From the NCBI GenBank assembly GCA_027623875.1, contig JAQBUS010000109.1, forward strand, positions 1 through 5,592: 5,592 nt of DNA. Direction: 5' to 3'. The notes under the pieces are model-generated. The model was not told the origin of the DNA. It made no database searches and saw nothing but the letters and a program-made list of their open reading frames with translations. Positions within the stretch are counted from its first letter, which is position 1, and every line of letters starts with the position of its first letter. The DNA is from Pseudomonadota bacterium. GTDB taxonomy: Bacteria > Pseudomonadota > Alphaproteobacteria > Rhodobacterales > Rhodobacteraceae. This document shows positions 1 through 5,592 of the stretch, in pieces. Both the position numbers and the translations under genes were made by a program.

Positions 1-960
1 CCATTAGTAGAAGCTGCAACGGGAGAGATAGTGTCTTCTGAGGCCTTGGGAGGTGGAGATGTTCACACAAGATTATCCGGTGTAGCTGATTATCTGGCAA
101 ACGATGATGAGCACGCACTAGCATTAGCACGACGAGCTGTAGTATCCTTTAATAGGATTAAACCTTCGACTGTGAAGTGGGGAGTTTCTGAGGATCCGAT
201 CTACGACCCAGAAGAATTATTGGGTATAATCCCTGCAGATCTAAAGGTTGGATTTGATATGAGAGAAGTTATTGCGCGTATAGTTGATGGGTCGCGCTTT
301 GACGAGTTTAAGGCAAGATACGGACAAACGCTAGTAACCGGTTTTGCGCACGTTGATGGATGTCCAGTGGGTATAATAGCGAACAACGGCGTTTTATTTT
401 CGGAAGCTGCGTTGAAAGGAACCCACTTTATTGAAATTTGTTCACAGCGTAAAATCCCTCTAGTTTTTTTACAAAATATTACTGGTTTTATGGTTGGAAA
501 AAAATATGAAAATGAAGGGATAGCACGGCATGGCGCTAAAATGGTGGCAGCAGTAGCAACTACTAGCGTACCTAAAATTACTATACTTCTTGGAGGTTCA
601 TTCGGGGCTGGGAACTATGGGATGGCAGGGCGAGCATTTCAACCACGTTTCTTATGGACGTGGCCCAGTTCAAAAATATCAGTAATGGGAGGGCAGCAAG
701 CTGCAAGCGTCTTAGCAACGGTTAAGAGAGCTGGGATAGAGAAAACTGGACAGAAATGGTCTGTTGAAGAAGAAGAAAAATTCAAAAAACCAACAATAGA
801 AATGTTTGAGGAGCAATCACACCCTTTGTATGCGTCGGCAAGACTTTGGGACGATGGAATTATTGACCCGAGGAAAACTCGGATCGTTTTGTCTTTGAGC
901 CTGTCTATTGCTCTCAATACTAAAATTCGCAAAACGAACTTTAGCATTTTTCGAATGTAG
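1..960 (+). CDS. mccB: 3-methylcrotonyl-CoA carboxylase, carboxyltransferase (beta) subunit, 5'-truncated by the window edge
   Basis: The reading frame is open from base 1 and ends at TAG 958-960, giving the last 319 residues of a protein usually about 535 long, so roughly 215 residues lie outside the window. The subunit transfers the carboxyl group from carboxybiotin to 3-methylcrotonyl-CoA in leucine degradation, in the cytoplasm. Visible family landmarks, numbered from the window start, are GGGDVHTRLSGVADYLA (17-33), the C-terminal carboxyltransferase half with NGVLFSEAALKGTHFIE (129-145), NITGFMVGKKYENEGIARHG (159-178), the glycine-rich GGSFGAGNYGMAGRAF (198-213), and SVMGGQQAASVLATV (227-241). 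The end, SARLWDDGIIDPRKTR to the terminal FRM, matches the normal family C-terminus, so the 3' end is complete. GTG at 31 is an internal valine, not a start. The acyl-CoA carboxylase beta family also includes propionyl- and geranyl-CoA enzymes. The adjacent alpha subunit and HMG-CoA lyase favour methylcrotonyl-CoA. Confidence 0.93.
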   Translation, partial: PLVEAATGEIVSSEALGGGDVHTRLSGVADYLANDDEHALALARRAVVSFNRIKPSTVKWGVSEDPIYDPEELLGIIPADLKVGFDMREVIARIVDGSRFDEFKARYGQTLVTGFAHVDGCPVGIIANNGVLFSEAALKGTHFIEICSQRKIPLVFLQNITGFMVGKKYENEGIARHGAKMVAAVATTSVPKITILLGGSFGAGNYGMAGRAFQPRFLWTWPSSKISVMGGQQAASVLATVKRAGIEKTGQKWSVEEEEKFKKPTIEMFEEQSHPLYASARLWDDGIIDPRKTRIVLSLSLSIALNTKIRKTNFSIFRM

Positions 961-1010
961 CAATTATGGTTATTTTTATTTTAGATTTTTTCACAATGTT
1001 TTGTAAAGTT

Positions 1011-1060
1011 GAAGAACCTGCTCAGCATTTAGTATTCAGTTTAATAGTTAAGGGTTCTTC
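1011..1060 (+). promoter_or_regulatory. Inverted repeat overlapping the mccA ribosome binding site
   Basis: GAAGAACC (1011-1018) and GGTTCTTC (1053-1060) are perfect 8-nt inverted repeats, extendable by a T-G wobble pair (1019/1052), with a loop of about 33 nt. The right arm covers the GGG of the likely Shine-Dalgarno AAGGG (1050-1054), which sits 8 nt before the mccA ATG at 1063. In RNA the stem could mask the ribosome binding site. It lies in the 102-nt gap between mccB and mccA and has no following T run, so it is not a typical terminator. The repeat is directly visible; a regulatory role is inference. Confidence 0.3.
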
Positions 1061-1062
1061 CA

Positions 1063-3003
1063 ATGTTTAAAAAAATTCTTATTGCAAACCGTGGAGAAAT
1101 TGCATGCAGGATCATTGAGACATGTAGACGTCTAGGTATTCAAACAGTAGCTGTCTATTCTTCTGTGGATTCAGGTTCTCGACACGTTAAGATAGCTGAT
1201 CAAAGCGTTGAACTTAACGAAACCAATGCTTCGTTGAGTTATTTGTGCGGCAAGTCGATAATTGAAGCAGCACTTTCAACCGGCGCTGAGGCTATCCATC
1301 CTGGATATGGGTTCCTCTCGGAAAACCCAGAATTTGTTGAATTGTTAGAGTCTTTTAATCTAATCTTTATAGGCCCATCTGCAGATTCTATTAGATCTAT
1401 GGGGCTTAAGCACACTGCTAAAAATATAATGGAAACTGCTGGGGTTCCGACTGTCCCAGGGTACAGTGGCAGTGATCAAACCAACTTAAGAAGTTATGCA
1501 AATGAAATTGGATATCCAATTCTTATTAAAGCGGTTGCTGGTGGTGGAGGCCGCGGGATGCGCCGAGTTAATTGTGTTGAGGATTTTGAACAATTACTCG
1601 CGGAGGCTAGATCCGAAGCGATAAAGTCTTTCGGTAATGGGGACGTTTTAATTGAAAAATATATAGAGTTGGCTAGACACATAGAGGTTCAAATCTTTGG
1701 CGATAGCGAGTCAGTCATTAGTTTGTTCGAAAGAGATTGTTCCCTTCAACGGAGACATCAAAAAGTTATAGAGGAGGCCCCTGCGCCTGGTATCACACAG
1801 GAATTGAGGGCACTTATGTCTGATGCGGCGATTAGGGCCGCACGAGCTGTTTCATATGAGGGAGCTGGGACTGTCGAATTTATTGTTGATATATCCAACG
1901 GAATTTGTGATGAAAAATTTTACTTTATGGAAATGAATACCAGACTTCAGGTAGAGCATTCTGTTACTGAGGAAATTTTGGGTATAGATCTAGTGGAATG
2001 GCAAATAAGAGTTTCTTCTGGCGAGAAGGTTGCCAAACAAAATGATAAATTAAAAATTGAAGGTCATGCTATTGAAGCTAGGATTTATGCCGAGGATGTG
2101 CCTTCAGGGTTTTTACCTGCAACAGGGGTAATTGAGCACCTTTTATTTCCAAAAAATGTTCGAGTTGATACTGGTATTCTTCAAGGTGATGAAATAACGA
2201 CGTACTATGACCCTATGATTGCAAAAATAACAGCATATGGAAAGGATAGAGACAGTGCTCTTTTTAACCTCAGAGCGGCGCTAACAGAAACCAGGGTATC
2301 AGGAATAAAAACAAATTTGGAATTCTTAAAACGCCTACTTAGCCGGCAGGAATTTTTGCATGGAGAAATTAATACAGCGTTTATACATGAAAATAGTTCT
2401 GAGTTAATGAAGTCACCCTTTCCGGCGACAGAGGTTTTAGCAATTGCGGCTGTTTTTCTTCATAGTTTGAAATTTGGTGAGGCAAAGGAAGCTTATCTGG
2501 GGTTCTCGCTGTGGGAACCTCTCCTGCAGTCAGTTAATTTTCATTACGGGCAGAGCAAAATTAAAGCTATTCTTAAATATCAGGAAGACGAGGTTTTTAT
2601 TGTTGAAATAGAAGAAACGACCCATCACGTAAGCAAGGCAAATAAAGTTTGGGTGCTGGATGGAGAAAAAATGAATGTGTCCTTTTGGGAGGGAGAGAAT
2701 AAATTCTCTCTTTTTACGGAATTAAGATTTGATTTTGAGTATGAAGACCCTCTTAACTCTAAGTTTTTTGAAATCGATGAGGGTGGCATACATAAGGCGC
2801 CGATGCCAGGACAAATAACTTTAATGGATCTTAAAGAAGGTGATGAAGTGCAAGCTGGAGAAAAGTTAATGATTTTAGAATCGATGAAAATGGAGCATGC
2901 AATTTGTTCGCAATCTAAGGGCAGGGTAGAGAAAATTCTAGTTTCTGATGGCCAGAGAGTTAATGTTGGAGATATCATGGTTACTATTTTAATCGAAAAA
3001 TGA
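1063..3003 (+). CDS. mccA: 3-methylcrotonyl-CoA carboxylase, biotin-containing (alpha) subunit
   Basis: This 646-residue protein uses ATP and bicarbonate to carboxylate its own biotin, then presents it to the beta subunit. Domains in order are the biotin carboxylase N-domain (from KKILIANRGEIACRII), the ATP-grasp domain (about 115-320), the carboxylase C-domain (to about 445), a divergent linker/BT region (about 450-570) and a C-terminal biotinyl domain (about 575-646). Key residues by comparison with E. coli AccC are K116, K156, the glycine loop AGGGGRGMR (159-167), HQK (232-234), E290, N292, R294, E298 and R340. The biotin site is ESMKM with the target lysine at K609 (codon 2887-2889). The ATG at 1063 is preceded by AAGGG at 1050-1054. 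Length and domains match bacterial MCC alpha (about 650-670). One oddity is HSVTEE at 299-304, where the family usually has HPVTEM. Carboxylases for other acyl-CoAs share this layout; the neighbours decide the substrate. Confidence 0.94.
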   Translation: MFKKILIANRGEIACRIIETCRRLGIQTVAVYSSVDSGSRHVKIADQSVELNETNASLSYLCGKSIIEAALSTGAEAIHPGYGFLSENPEFVELLESFNLIFIGPSADSIRSMGLKHTAKNIMETAGVPTVPGYSGSDQTNLRSYANEIGYPILIKAVAGGGGRGMRRVNCVEDFEQLLAEARSEAIKSFGNGDVLIEKYIELARHIEVQIFGDSESVISLFERDCSLQRRHQKVIEEAPAPGITQELRALMSDAAIRAARAVSYEGAGTVEFIVDISNGICDEKFYFMEMNTRLQVEHSVTEEILGIDLVEWQIRVSSGEKVAKQNDKLKIEGHAIEARIYAEDVPSGFLPATGVIEHLLFPKNVRVDTGILQGDEITTYYDPMIAKITAYGKDRDSALFNLRAALTETRVSGIKTNLEFLKRLLSRQEFLHGEINTAFIHENSSELMKSPFPATEVLAIAAVFLHSLKFGEAKEAYLGFSLWEPLLQSVNFHYGQSKIKAILKYQEDEVFIVEIEETTHHVSKANKVWVLDGEKMNVSFWEGENKFSLFTELRFDFEYEDPLNSKFFEIDEGGIHKAPMPGQITLMDLKEGDEVQAGEKLMILESMKMEHAICSQSKGRVEKILVSDGQRVNVGDIMVTILIEK

Positions 3004-3016
3004 AGTTGGAATTAAT

Positions 3017-3871
3017 ATGAGTCAATCTGTAGAAATCGTAGAGGTTGGACCCAGAGATGGCTTACAAAATGAACCAATTTTGCTTGAAACCAAAGCGAAA
3101 ATTTCTCTAATTAATTTATTGTCAAAATGTGGATTTAAGAGAATTGAAATTGGAAGCTTTGTTAGCTCAAAGTGGGTGCCACAAATGGCAGATAGCGGAT
3201 TAGTTTTTGATGGAATTACACGTAATCATAAGGTCTCTTATGCAGCACTAGTTCCTAATATTTTTGGCTATAGTTTGGCAAGAAAACATAAGGTTGATGA
3301 AATTGCAATTTTTTGCAGCGCCTCTGAAAGTTTTTCAAAATCCAATCTTAATGCGTCCATTCAAGAAAGTTTTTCTCGATTTAGAGAAGTTATGTCGCTG
3401 GCAAAAACAGATAGTTTGCGGGTTCGGGGATATGTCTCGTGTGTTACCGATTGCCCTTATGAAGGAAAAATAAATCCAGTGGTAGTTTCAAAGGTGGCTC
3501 GTCAGTTAAGCGACTTAGGCTGTTATGAAATTTCTTTGGGAGAAACCTTAGGTAAAGGTAATCCGGATCAAGTAGAGAAAATGCTAATAAATGTGTTAGA
3601 TGAAATACCTGTTAACAAAATAGCTGCCCACTTTCATGATACTAATGGACAAGCTCTGAAAAATATTGGAGTCGCTCTAGATTTAGGTGTTCGCGTCTTC
3701 GATTCAGCCGTAGCAGGTCTTGGGGGGTGCCCATTTGCCCCTGGATCTCCTGGAAATGTAGCAACAGAATCTTTACTGAAATATGTTGAAGGTAAAGGTT
3801 ACGAAACTGGTTTGGATATAGAACAAGTGATAAAGGCAGCTAACTTAGCGCGAGGAATATGTAATATTTGA
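3017..3871 (+). CDS. mvaB: Hydroxymethylglutaryl-CoA lyase, probably clipped at the C-terminus by a frameshift
   Basis: Also called liuE in leucine clusters. The lyase cleaves HMG-CoA to acetyl-CoA and acetoacetate, the last step of leucine breakdown. The 284 residues form the HMGL-like TIM barrel. Visible motifs are VGPRDGLQNEP (10-20, catalytic Arg13 and metal-binding Asp14), SFVSSKWVPQMAD (47-59), ASESFSKSNLN (102-112), RVRGYVSCV (135-143), AAHFHDTNGQA (203-213, metal ligands His205 and His207), and AGLGGCPFAPGSPGN (233-247, catalytic Cys238 and ligand Asn247). The start ATG lies 13 nt after the mccA stop, so the genes are co-transcribed. Two oddities stand out. LGETLG (174-179) replaces the usual LGDTIG. 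The protein also ends abruptly at ARGICNI, about 15 residues short of relatives, while the -1 frame continues LKPKTSIMAIG, which resembles the lost tail. One extra T at 3867-3869 would restore about 301 residues. The active site is intact, so activity may remain. Confidence 0.9.
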   Translation: MSQSVEIVEVGPRDGLQNEPILLETKAKISLINLLSKCGFKRIEIGSFVSSKWVPQMADSGLVFDGITRNHKVSYAALVPNIFGYSLARKHKVDEIAIFCSASESFSKSNLNASIQESFSRFREVMSLAKTDSLRVRGYVSCVTDCPYEGKINPVVVSKVARQLSDLGCYEISLGETLGKGNPDQVEKMLINVLDEIPVNKIAAHFHDTNGQALKNIGVALDLGVRVFDSAVAGLGGCPFAPGSPGNVATESLLKYVEGKGYETGLDIEQVIKAANLARGICNI

Positions 3872-3887
3872 AACCTAAAACCTCAAT

Positions 3888-4334
3888 TATGGCAATAGGA
3901 GAGTTAAGTGCGTTTCTTTGAACTGACCCAGAAAGTATGACGCCATATCTGTAAAGATGATAAATAACATACAAAATATGTTCAGTCTTAAGTAACGATA
4001 AAAGTTAAGAGCTATAGTTTTGGAAGGCGCTCGAACATCAAGTTATGTATAGTAAAGTTTTCAATATCAAAGCGGCCAATCGGATAAATTTGGTAAATCA
4101 AATCGTTAAGTCAAACGAAATATAGCGAGTAGAGGAATTTGAGGTCGCCTAATATTTAACCTGTGGGTACAGAGCTGGTCTGGAAGCAAAGTAAATTAGC
4201 GTGTGAGCTTTCAGGAAGTCCTTAAGAGAAAGAAATTGGTGACAGTGCAGGGGCATTGGTAGTTAGGTGCTAGAGTGATCAAGCAGGAAAGGGTCTTAGA
4301 GCTTTTTAAAAGGAAACCTGCTGTCCAGGCTTAG
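3888..4334 (+). pseudogene. Remnant of an enoyl-CoA hydratase/isomerase-family gene, probably 3-methylglutaconyl-CoA hydratase (liuC)
   Basis: No open frame survives, but pieces of a crotonase-family protein appear in order. Frame A (codons from 3897) reads RRVKCVSLN-stop-P then RKYDAISVKMINNIQNMFSL (3930-3989) and, after two stops, KLRAIVLEGARTSS to 4043. This matches the N-terminal TLNRP..NAF..xRAVVLxGAG pattern with nearly family spacing. Frame B reads KVFNIKAANRINLVNQIV (4054-4107) and, after stops at 4123 and 4150, YLTCGYRAGLEAK (4153-4191). This matches the FDAxxAxxIGLVNxVV and GPxALxxAK segments. Frame C has SDQAGKGLRAF (4274-4306), then one base shift gives KRKPAVQA and TAG 4332-4334, the classic GLxAFLEKRKP ending. 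About 95-100 residues between the blocks are missing, including the region for the AGAD oxyanion loop and the catalytic Glu. The 5' boundary is uncertain and may reach back to about 3861. Assignment to liuC rests on position next to mccA and the lyase; another crotonase-family enzyme is possible. Confidence 0.85.
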
Positions 4335-4449
4335 TGTAAATATCCAAAATCAGTTCTAATAAGTATAAGAACAACTCTTAAGTTTTTGGTTTAGATTCTA
4401 AGGAGACGTACTAAATTGCTAAAATATAAATATATGGTCGCAAGCTTGG

Positions 4450-4478
4450 TTGACGCTTGCTTGGCGTAGTCGTAAACA
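4450..4478 (+). promoter_or_regulatory. Candidate sigma-70-type promoter for the nuo operon
   Basis: TTGACG (4450-4455) matches a -35 box well (TTGAC plus G) and is followed after 17 nt by TAAACA (4473-4478), a poor -10 match (3 of 6). It would start transcription near 4485, leaving a leader of about 45-50 nt before nuoA. The -35 box overlaps the right arm of the inverted repeat GCAAGC-N9-GCTTGC. The call rests on only one good hexamer and on position. Confidence 0.25.
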
Positions 4479-4521
4479 GCATCATCTAAAAATTTTTATT
4501 ATTTTATAGATGCATTACACT

Positions 4522-4526
4522 GAGGA
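4522..4526 (+). promoter_or_regulatory. Shine-Dalgarno that fixes the TTG start of nuoA
   Basis: GAGGA sits 6 nt before TTG 4533-4535. In the nuoA frame a TGA stop occurs at 4521-4523, and no ATG or GTG lies between it and the conserved protein, so TTG is the best start. The ATG at 4510 is in another frame. Confidence 0.7.
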
Positions 4527-4532
4527 ATTAGT

Positions 4533-4898
4533 TTGGACGAATTGTTGCGAGAATACCTGCCCATATTAATTTTGTTGGGAATGGCCACTGGATTGGGAAT
4601 TTTGTTGATTCTGGCAGCTGTCGTGTTGGCGGTAAGAAACCCAGACCCAGAAAAAGTTTCGGCATATGAGTGTGGTTTTGCTGCTTTTGACGATGCAAGA
4701 ATGAAATTTGATGTACGCTTTTATCTAGTAGCTATTTTATTTATTATATTTGATTTAGAAATTGCATTTCTTTTTCCCTGGGCCGTGGCATTTCAAAATG
4801 TTGGGATACTTGGGTTTTGGTCTATGATTCTTTTCTTGTTCGTTTTGACAGTCGGATTTGCTTACGAATGGAAAAAGGGAGCTTTGGAATGGCAATAG
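4533..4898 (+). CDS. nuoA: NADH-quinone oxidoreductase subunit A
   Basis: NuoA (ND3 in mitochondria) is a small inner-membrane subunit of respiratory complex I, next to the quinone channel. The 121 residues fit the family length and carry three hydrophobic helices, about 9-33, 62-84 and 90-112. Between helices 1 and 2 is the conserved loop YECGFAAFDDARMKFDVRF (45-63), including Cys47. FDLE (73-76) in helix 2 holds the conserved acidic residues Asp74 and Glu76. In the alphaproteobacterial proteins I recall, the loop reads GFEAF; here it is GFAAF. The start is TTG with GAGGA upstream, and the sequence MDELLREYLPIL matches the usual N-terminus, supporting this choice. The 3' end overlaps the start of nuoB by 10 nt, so translation is probably coupled. 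It is the first gene of the nuo operon here. Confidence 0.97.
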   Translation: MDELLREYLPILILLGMATGLGILLILAAVVLAVRNPDPEKVSAYECGFAAFDDARMKFDVRFYLVAILFIIFDLEIAFLFPWAVAFQNVGILGFWSMILFLFVLTVGFAYEWKKGALEWQ

Positions 4899-5422
4899 CT
4901 ACCGGAAAAAATACAGCAGGATTTGATAAAGAAGTCGCGACTAAGCAACTTAATCTTGAATTACAAGATAAGGGTTTTTTGTTAACTTCCACTGAGGATC
5001 TTATAAATTGGGCTCGGACAGGATCTCTTCATTGGATGACGTTTGGACTAGCGTGCTGTGCTGTGGAAATGATGCACACATCAATGCCGAGATATGATCT
5101 AGAGAGATTTGGTACTGCACCCCGAGCAAGTCCACGGCAGTCAGACTTAATGATTGTCGCAGGAACCTTAACGAATAAAATGGCCCCTGCTTTACGGAAA
5201 GTTTATGATCAAATGCCTGAGCCGCGATATGTCATTTCGATGGGGTCTTGTGCTAACGGGGGAGGGTACTATCATTATAGTTACTCTGTTGTTCGGGGTT
5301 GTGATAGAATAGTTCCAGTTGATCTTTACGTTCCAGGATGCCCACCCACAGCTGAAGCTTTGTTGTATGGAATATTACAACTGCAGCGTCGAATAAGGCG
5401 AACAGGGACTATTGTTCGATAA
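4889..5422 (+). CDS. nuoB: NADH-quinone oxidoreductase subunit B
   Basis: NuoB (PSST in mitochondria) is the peripheral-arm subunit that carries iron-sulfur cluster N2, the last electron donor to quinone. It has 177 residues, the usual alphaproteobacterial size. The four N2 ligands are present: the tandem Cys56-Cys57 in GLACCAVEMM, Cys121 in SMGSCANGGG, and Cys151 in VPGCPPTAEA. Other hallmarks are MPRYDLERFGTAPRASPRQ (66-84), MIVAGTLTNKMAPALRKVYD (88-107) and YYHYSYSVVRGCDRIVPVD (127-145). The frame is open further upstream to an ATG at 4817, but that region is the nuoA 3' end read in another frame. ATG 4889 is preferred because AGGGAG (4876-4881) lies 7 nt before it and MAIATGKN fits a normal N-terminus. 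No sign of decay is visible. Confidence 0.97.
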   Translation: MAIATGKNTAGFDKEVATKQLNLELQDKGFLLTSTEDLINWARTGSLHWMTFGLACCAVEMMHTSMPRYDLERFGTAPRASPRQSDLMIVAGTLTNKMAPALRKVYDQMPEPRYVISMGSCANGGGYYHYSYSVVRGCDRIVPVDLYVPGCPPTAEALLYGILQLQRRIRRTGTIVR

Positions 5423-5432
5423 TGAGTAACTC

Positions 5433-5592
5433 ATGAATACAGATGCACTAGTTGATTTAAAAGCTACAATTGAGTTTAAGTGCAATGATGCTGTGCTTTC
5501 GGCAAATATCAAAAACGGTGAACTTACGGTTTTGATCTCTAGTGGGTCTTTACTAACTTTTAGTGATTTTCTTAAAAGCGACCAGGCGTGTA
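5433..5592 (+). CDS. nuoC: NADH-quinone oxidoreductase subunit C, 3' part beyond the window
   Basis: NuoC (30-kDa/49-kDa partner subunit) is a peripheral-arm scaffold subunit of complex I. Only the first 53 codons are visible. They begin MNTDALVDLKATIEFK and run through NGELTVLISSGSLLTFSDFL (28-47), which resembles the family's weakly conserved start (GELTV..., then LTFLRDD-like). An in-frame TAA at 5427-5429 lies just upstream, so ATG 5433 is the first possible ATG start. It begins 10 nt after the nuoB stop. The only ribosome-binding-like bases are GAG at 5424-5426. Identification rests mainly on the nuoA-nuoB-nuoC order, with modest sequence support. Confidence 0.85.
   Translation, partial: MNTDALVDLKATIEFKCNDAVLSANIKNGELTVLISSGSLLTFSDFLKSDQAC

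Larger units (their letters stand above)
4335..4532 (+). other. AT-rich leader between the decayed liu operon and nuoA
   Basis: This 198-nt stretch has no recognisable gene, tRNA or strong terminator. It contains a weak 5-bp stem (GTTCT 4353-4357 with AGAAC 4368-4372), a Shine-Dalgarno-like AAGGAG (4400-4405), an inverted repeat GCAAGC/GCTTGC (4440-4445, 4455-4460), and an AT-rich run (4488-4508). It probably holds the nuo operon promoter and 5' leader. Its 5' part may also be decayed sequence from the upstream operon. Confidence 0.5.

Noticed and set aside
2625..2978. Minus-strand open frame of 117 codons opposite the mccA biotinyl domain
   Set aside because: It is antisense to a conserved coding region, has low-complexity Ser/Pro-rich content and no upstream signals; an antisense shadow.
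3264..3473. A 69-codon open frame inside the lyase gene
   Set aside because: It lies fully within the strongly supported lyase in another frame, has no recognisable protein features, and is a shadow.
3897..3940. AGGAGAG followed by GTG 3908, as the start of a small gene
   Set aside because: The frame ends after 10 codons. The bases are better explained by the hydratase remnant read in the next frame (VKCVSLN-stop-P).
4170..4195. Signal-recognition-particle RNA-like GGTCTGGAAGCAAAG motif
   Set aside because: The conserved GGAAGGAAGCAGC core is incomplete and the flanks do not pair. The same bases encode the GLEAK segment of the hydratase remnant.
4353..4390. Possible rho-independent terminator after the liu operon
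   Set aside because: Only a 5-bp stem (GTTCT/AGAAC) and a 4-bp stem before a short T run; too weak and GC-poor to call.
4817..4888. N-terminal extension of NuoB from ATG 4817
   Set aside because: The extra residues are the nuoA 3' end in another frame. ATG 4889 has a good Shine-Dalgarno and gives the family-typical length.
3889..4898. ATGGCAATAG repeated at 3889-3898 and 4889-4898
   Set aside because: Several 10-nt repeats are expected by chance in a window this size, and the flanks differ.

Overview
The window is 5,592 nt, AT-leaning (about 40% GC, estimated by eye from a few lines), with every gene on the + strand. It looks like an alphaproteobacterial chromosome. The NuoA and NuoB proteins are of the alphaproteobacterial/mitochondrial type, for example the RFGTAPRASPRQ and GSCANGGGYYHYSYS stretches in NuoB. 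The leucine-degradation proteins fit that placement. No mobile element, CRISPR array, tRNA or rRNA was seen.

Region 1 (1 to about 4334) is a leucine/isovalerate catabolism (liu/mcc-type) operon. It holds the 3' part of the 3-methylcrotonyl-CoA carboxylase carboxyltransferase (beta) subunit, the complete biotin-carrying alpha subunit, 3-hydroxy-3-methylglutaryl-CoA (HMG-CoA) lyase, and the wreck of a fourth gene. That wreck lies in what first looks like an empty 660-nt gap. Read in three frames, 3888-4334 is a decayed enoyl-CoA hydratase/isomerase-family gene, most simply the 3-methylglutaconyl-CoA hydratase (liuC) that belongs between carboxylase and lyase. It has many stops, several frameshifts and an internal deletion of roughly 300 nt. 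The lyase just upstream also seems to have lost its last ~17 codons to a one-base frameshift, because the next frame still encodes a family-like tail.

Region 2 (4335-4532) is a 198-nt AT-rich leader with no convincing gene. It has a weak promoter candidate and a short inverted repeat ahead of the respiratory operon.

Region 3 (4533-5592) is the start of the nuo operon for respiratory complex I (NADH:quinone oxidoreductase): nuoA (TTG start), nuoB (overlapping nuoA by 10 nt, all four N2 cluster cysteines present) and the first 53 codons of nuoC.

Together, the intact carboxylase would turn 3-methylcrotonyl-CoA into 3-methylglutaconyl-CoA. The hydratase should then make HMG-CoA, and the lyase should split that into acetyl-CoA and acetoacetate. 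In this window the middle step is destroyed and the last enzyme is clipped, while the complex I genes look fully conserved. This suggests a catabolic route caught in the act of decay, or one patched by a hydratase encoded elsewhere. No wholly new system was found; the decaying operon is the most interesting content.
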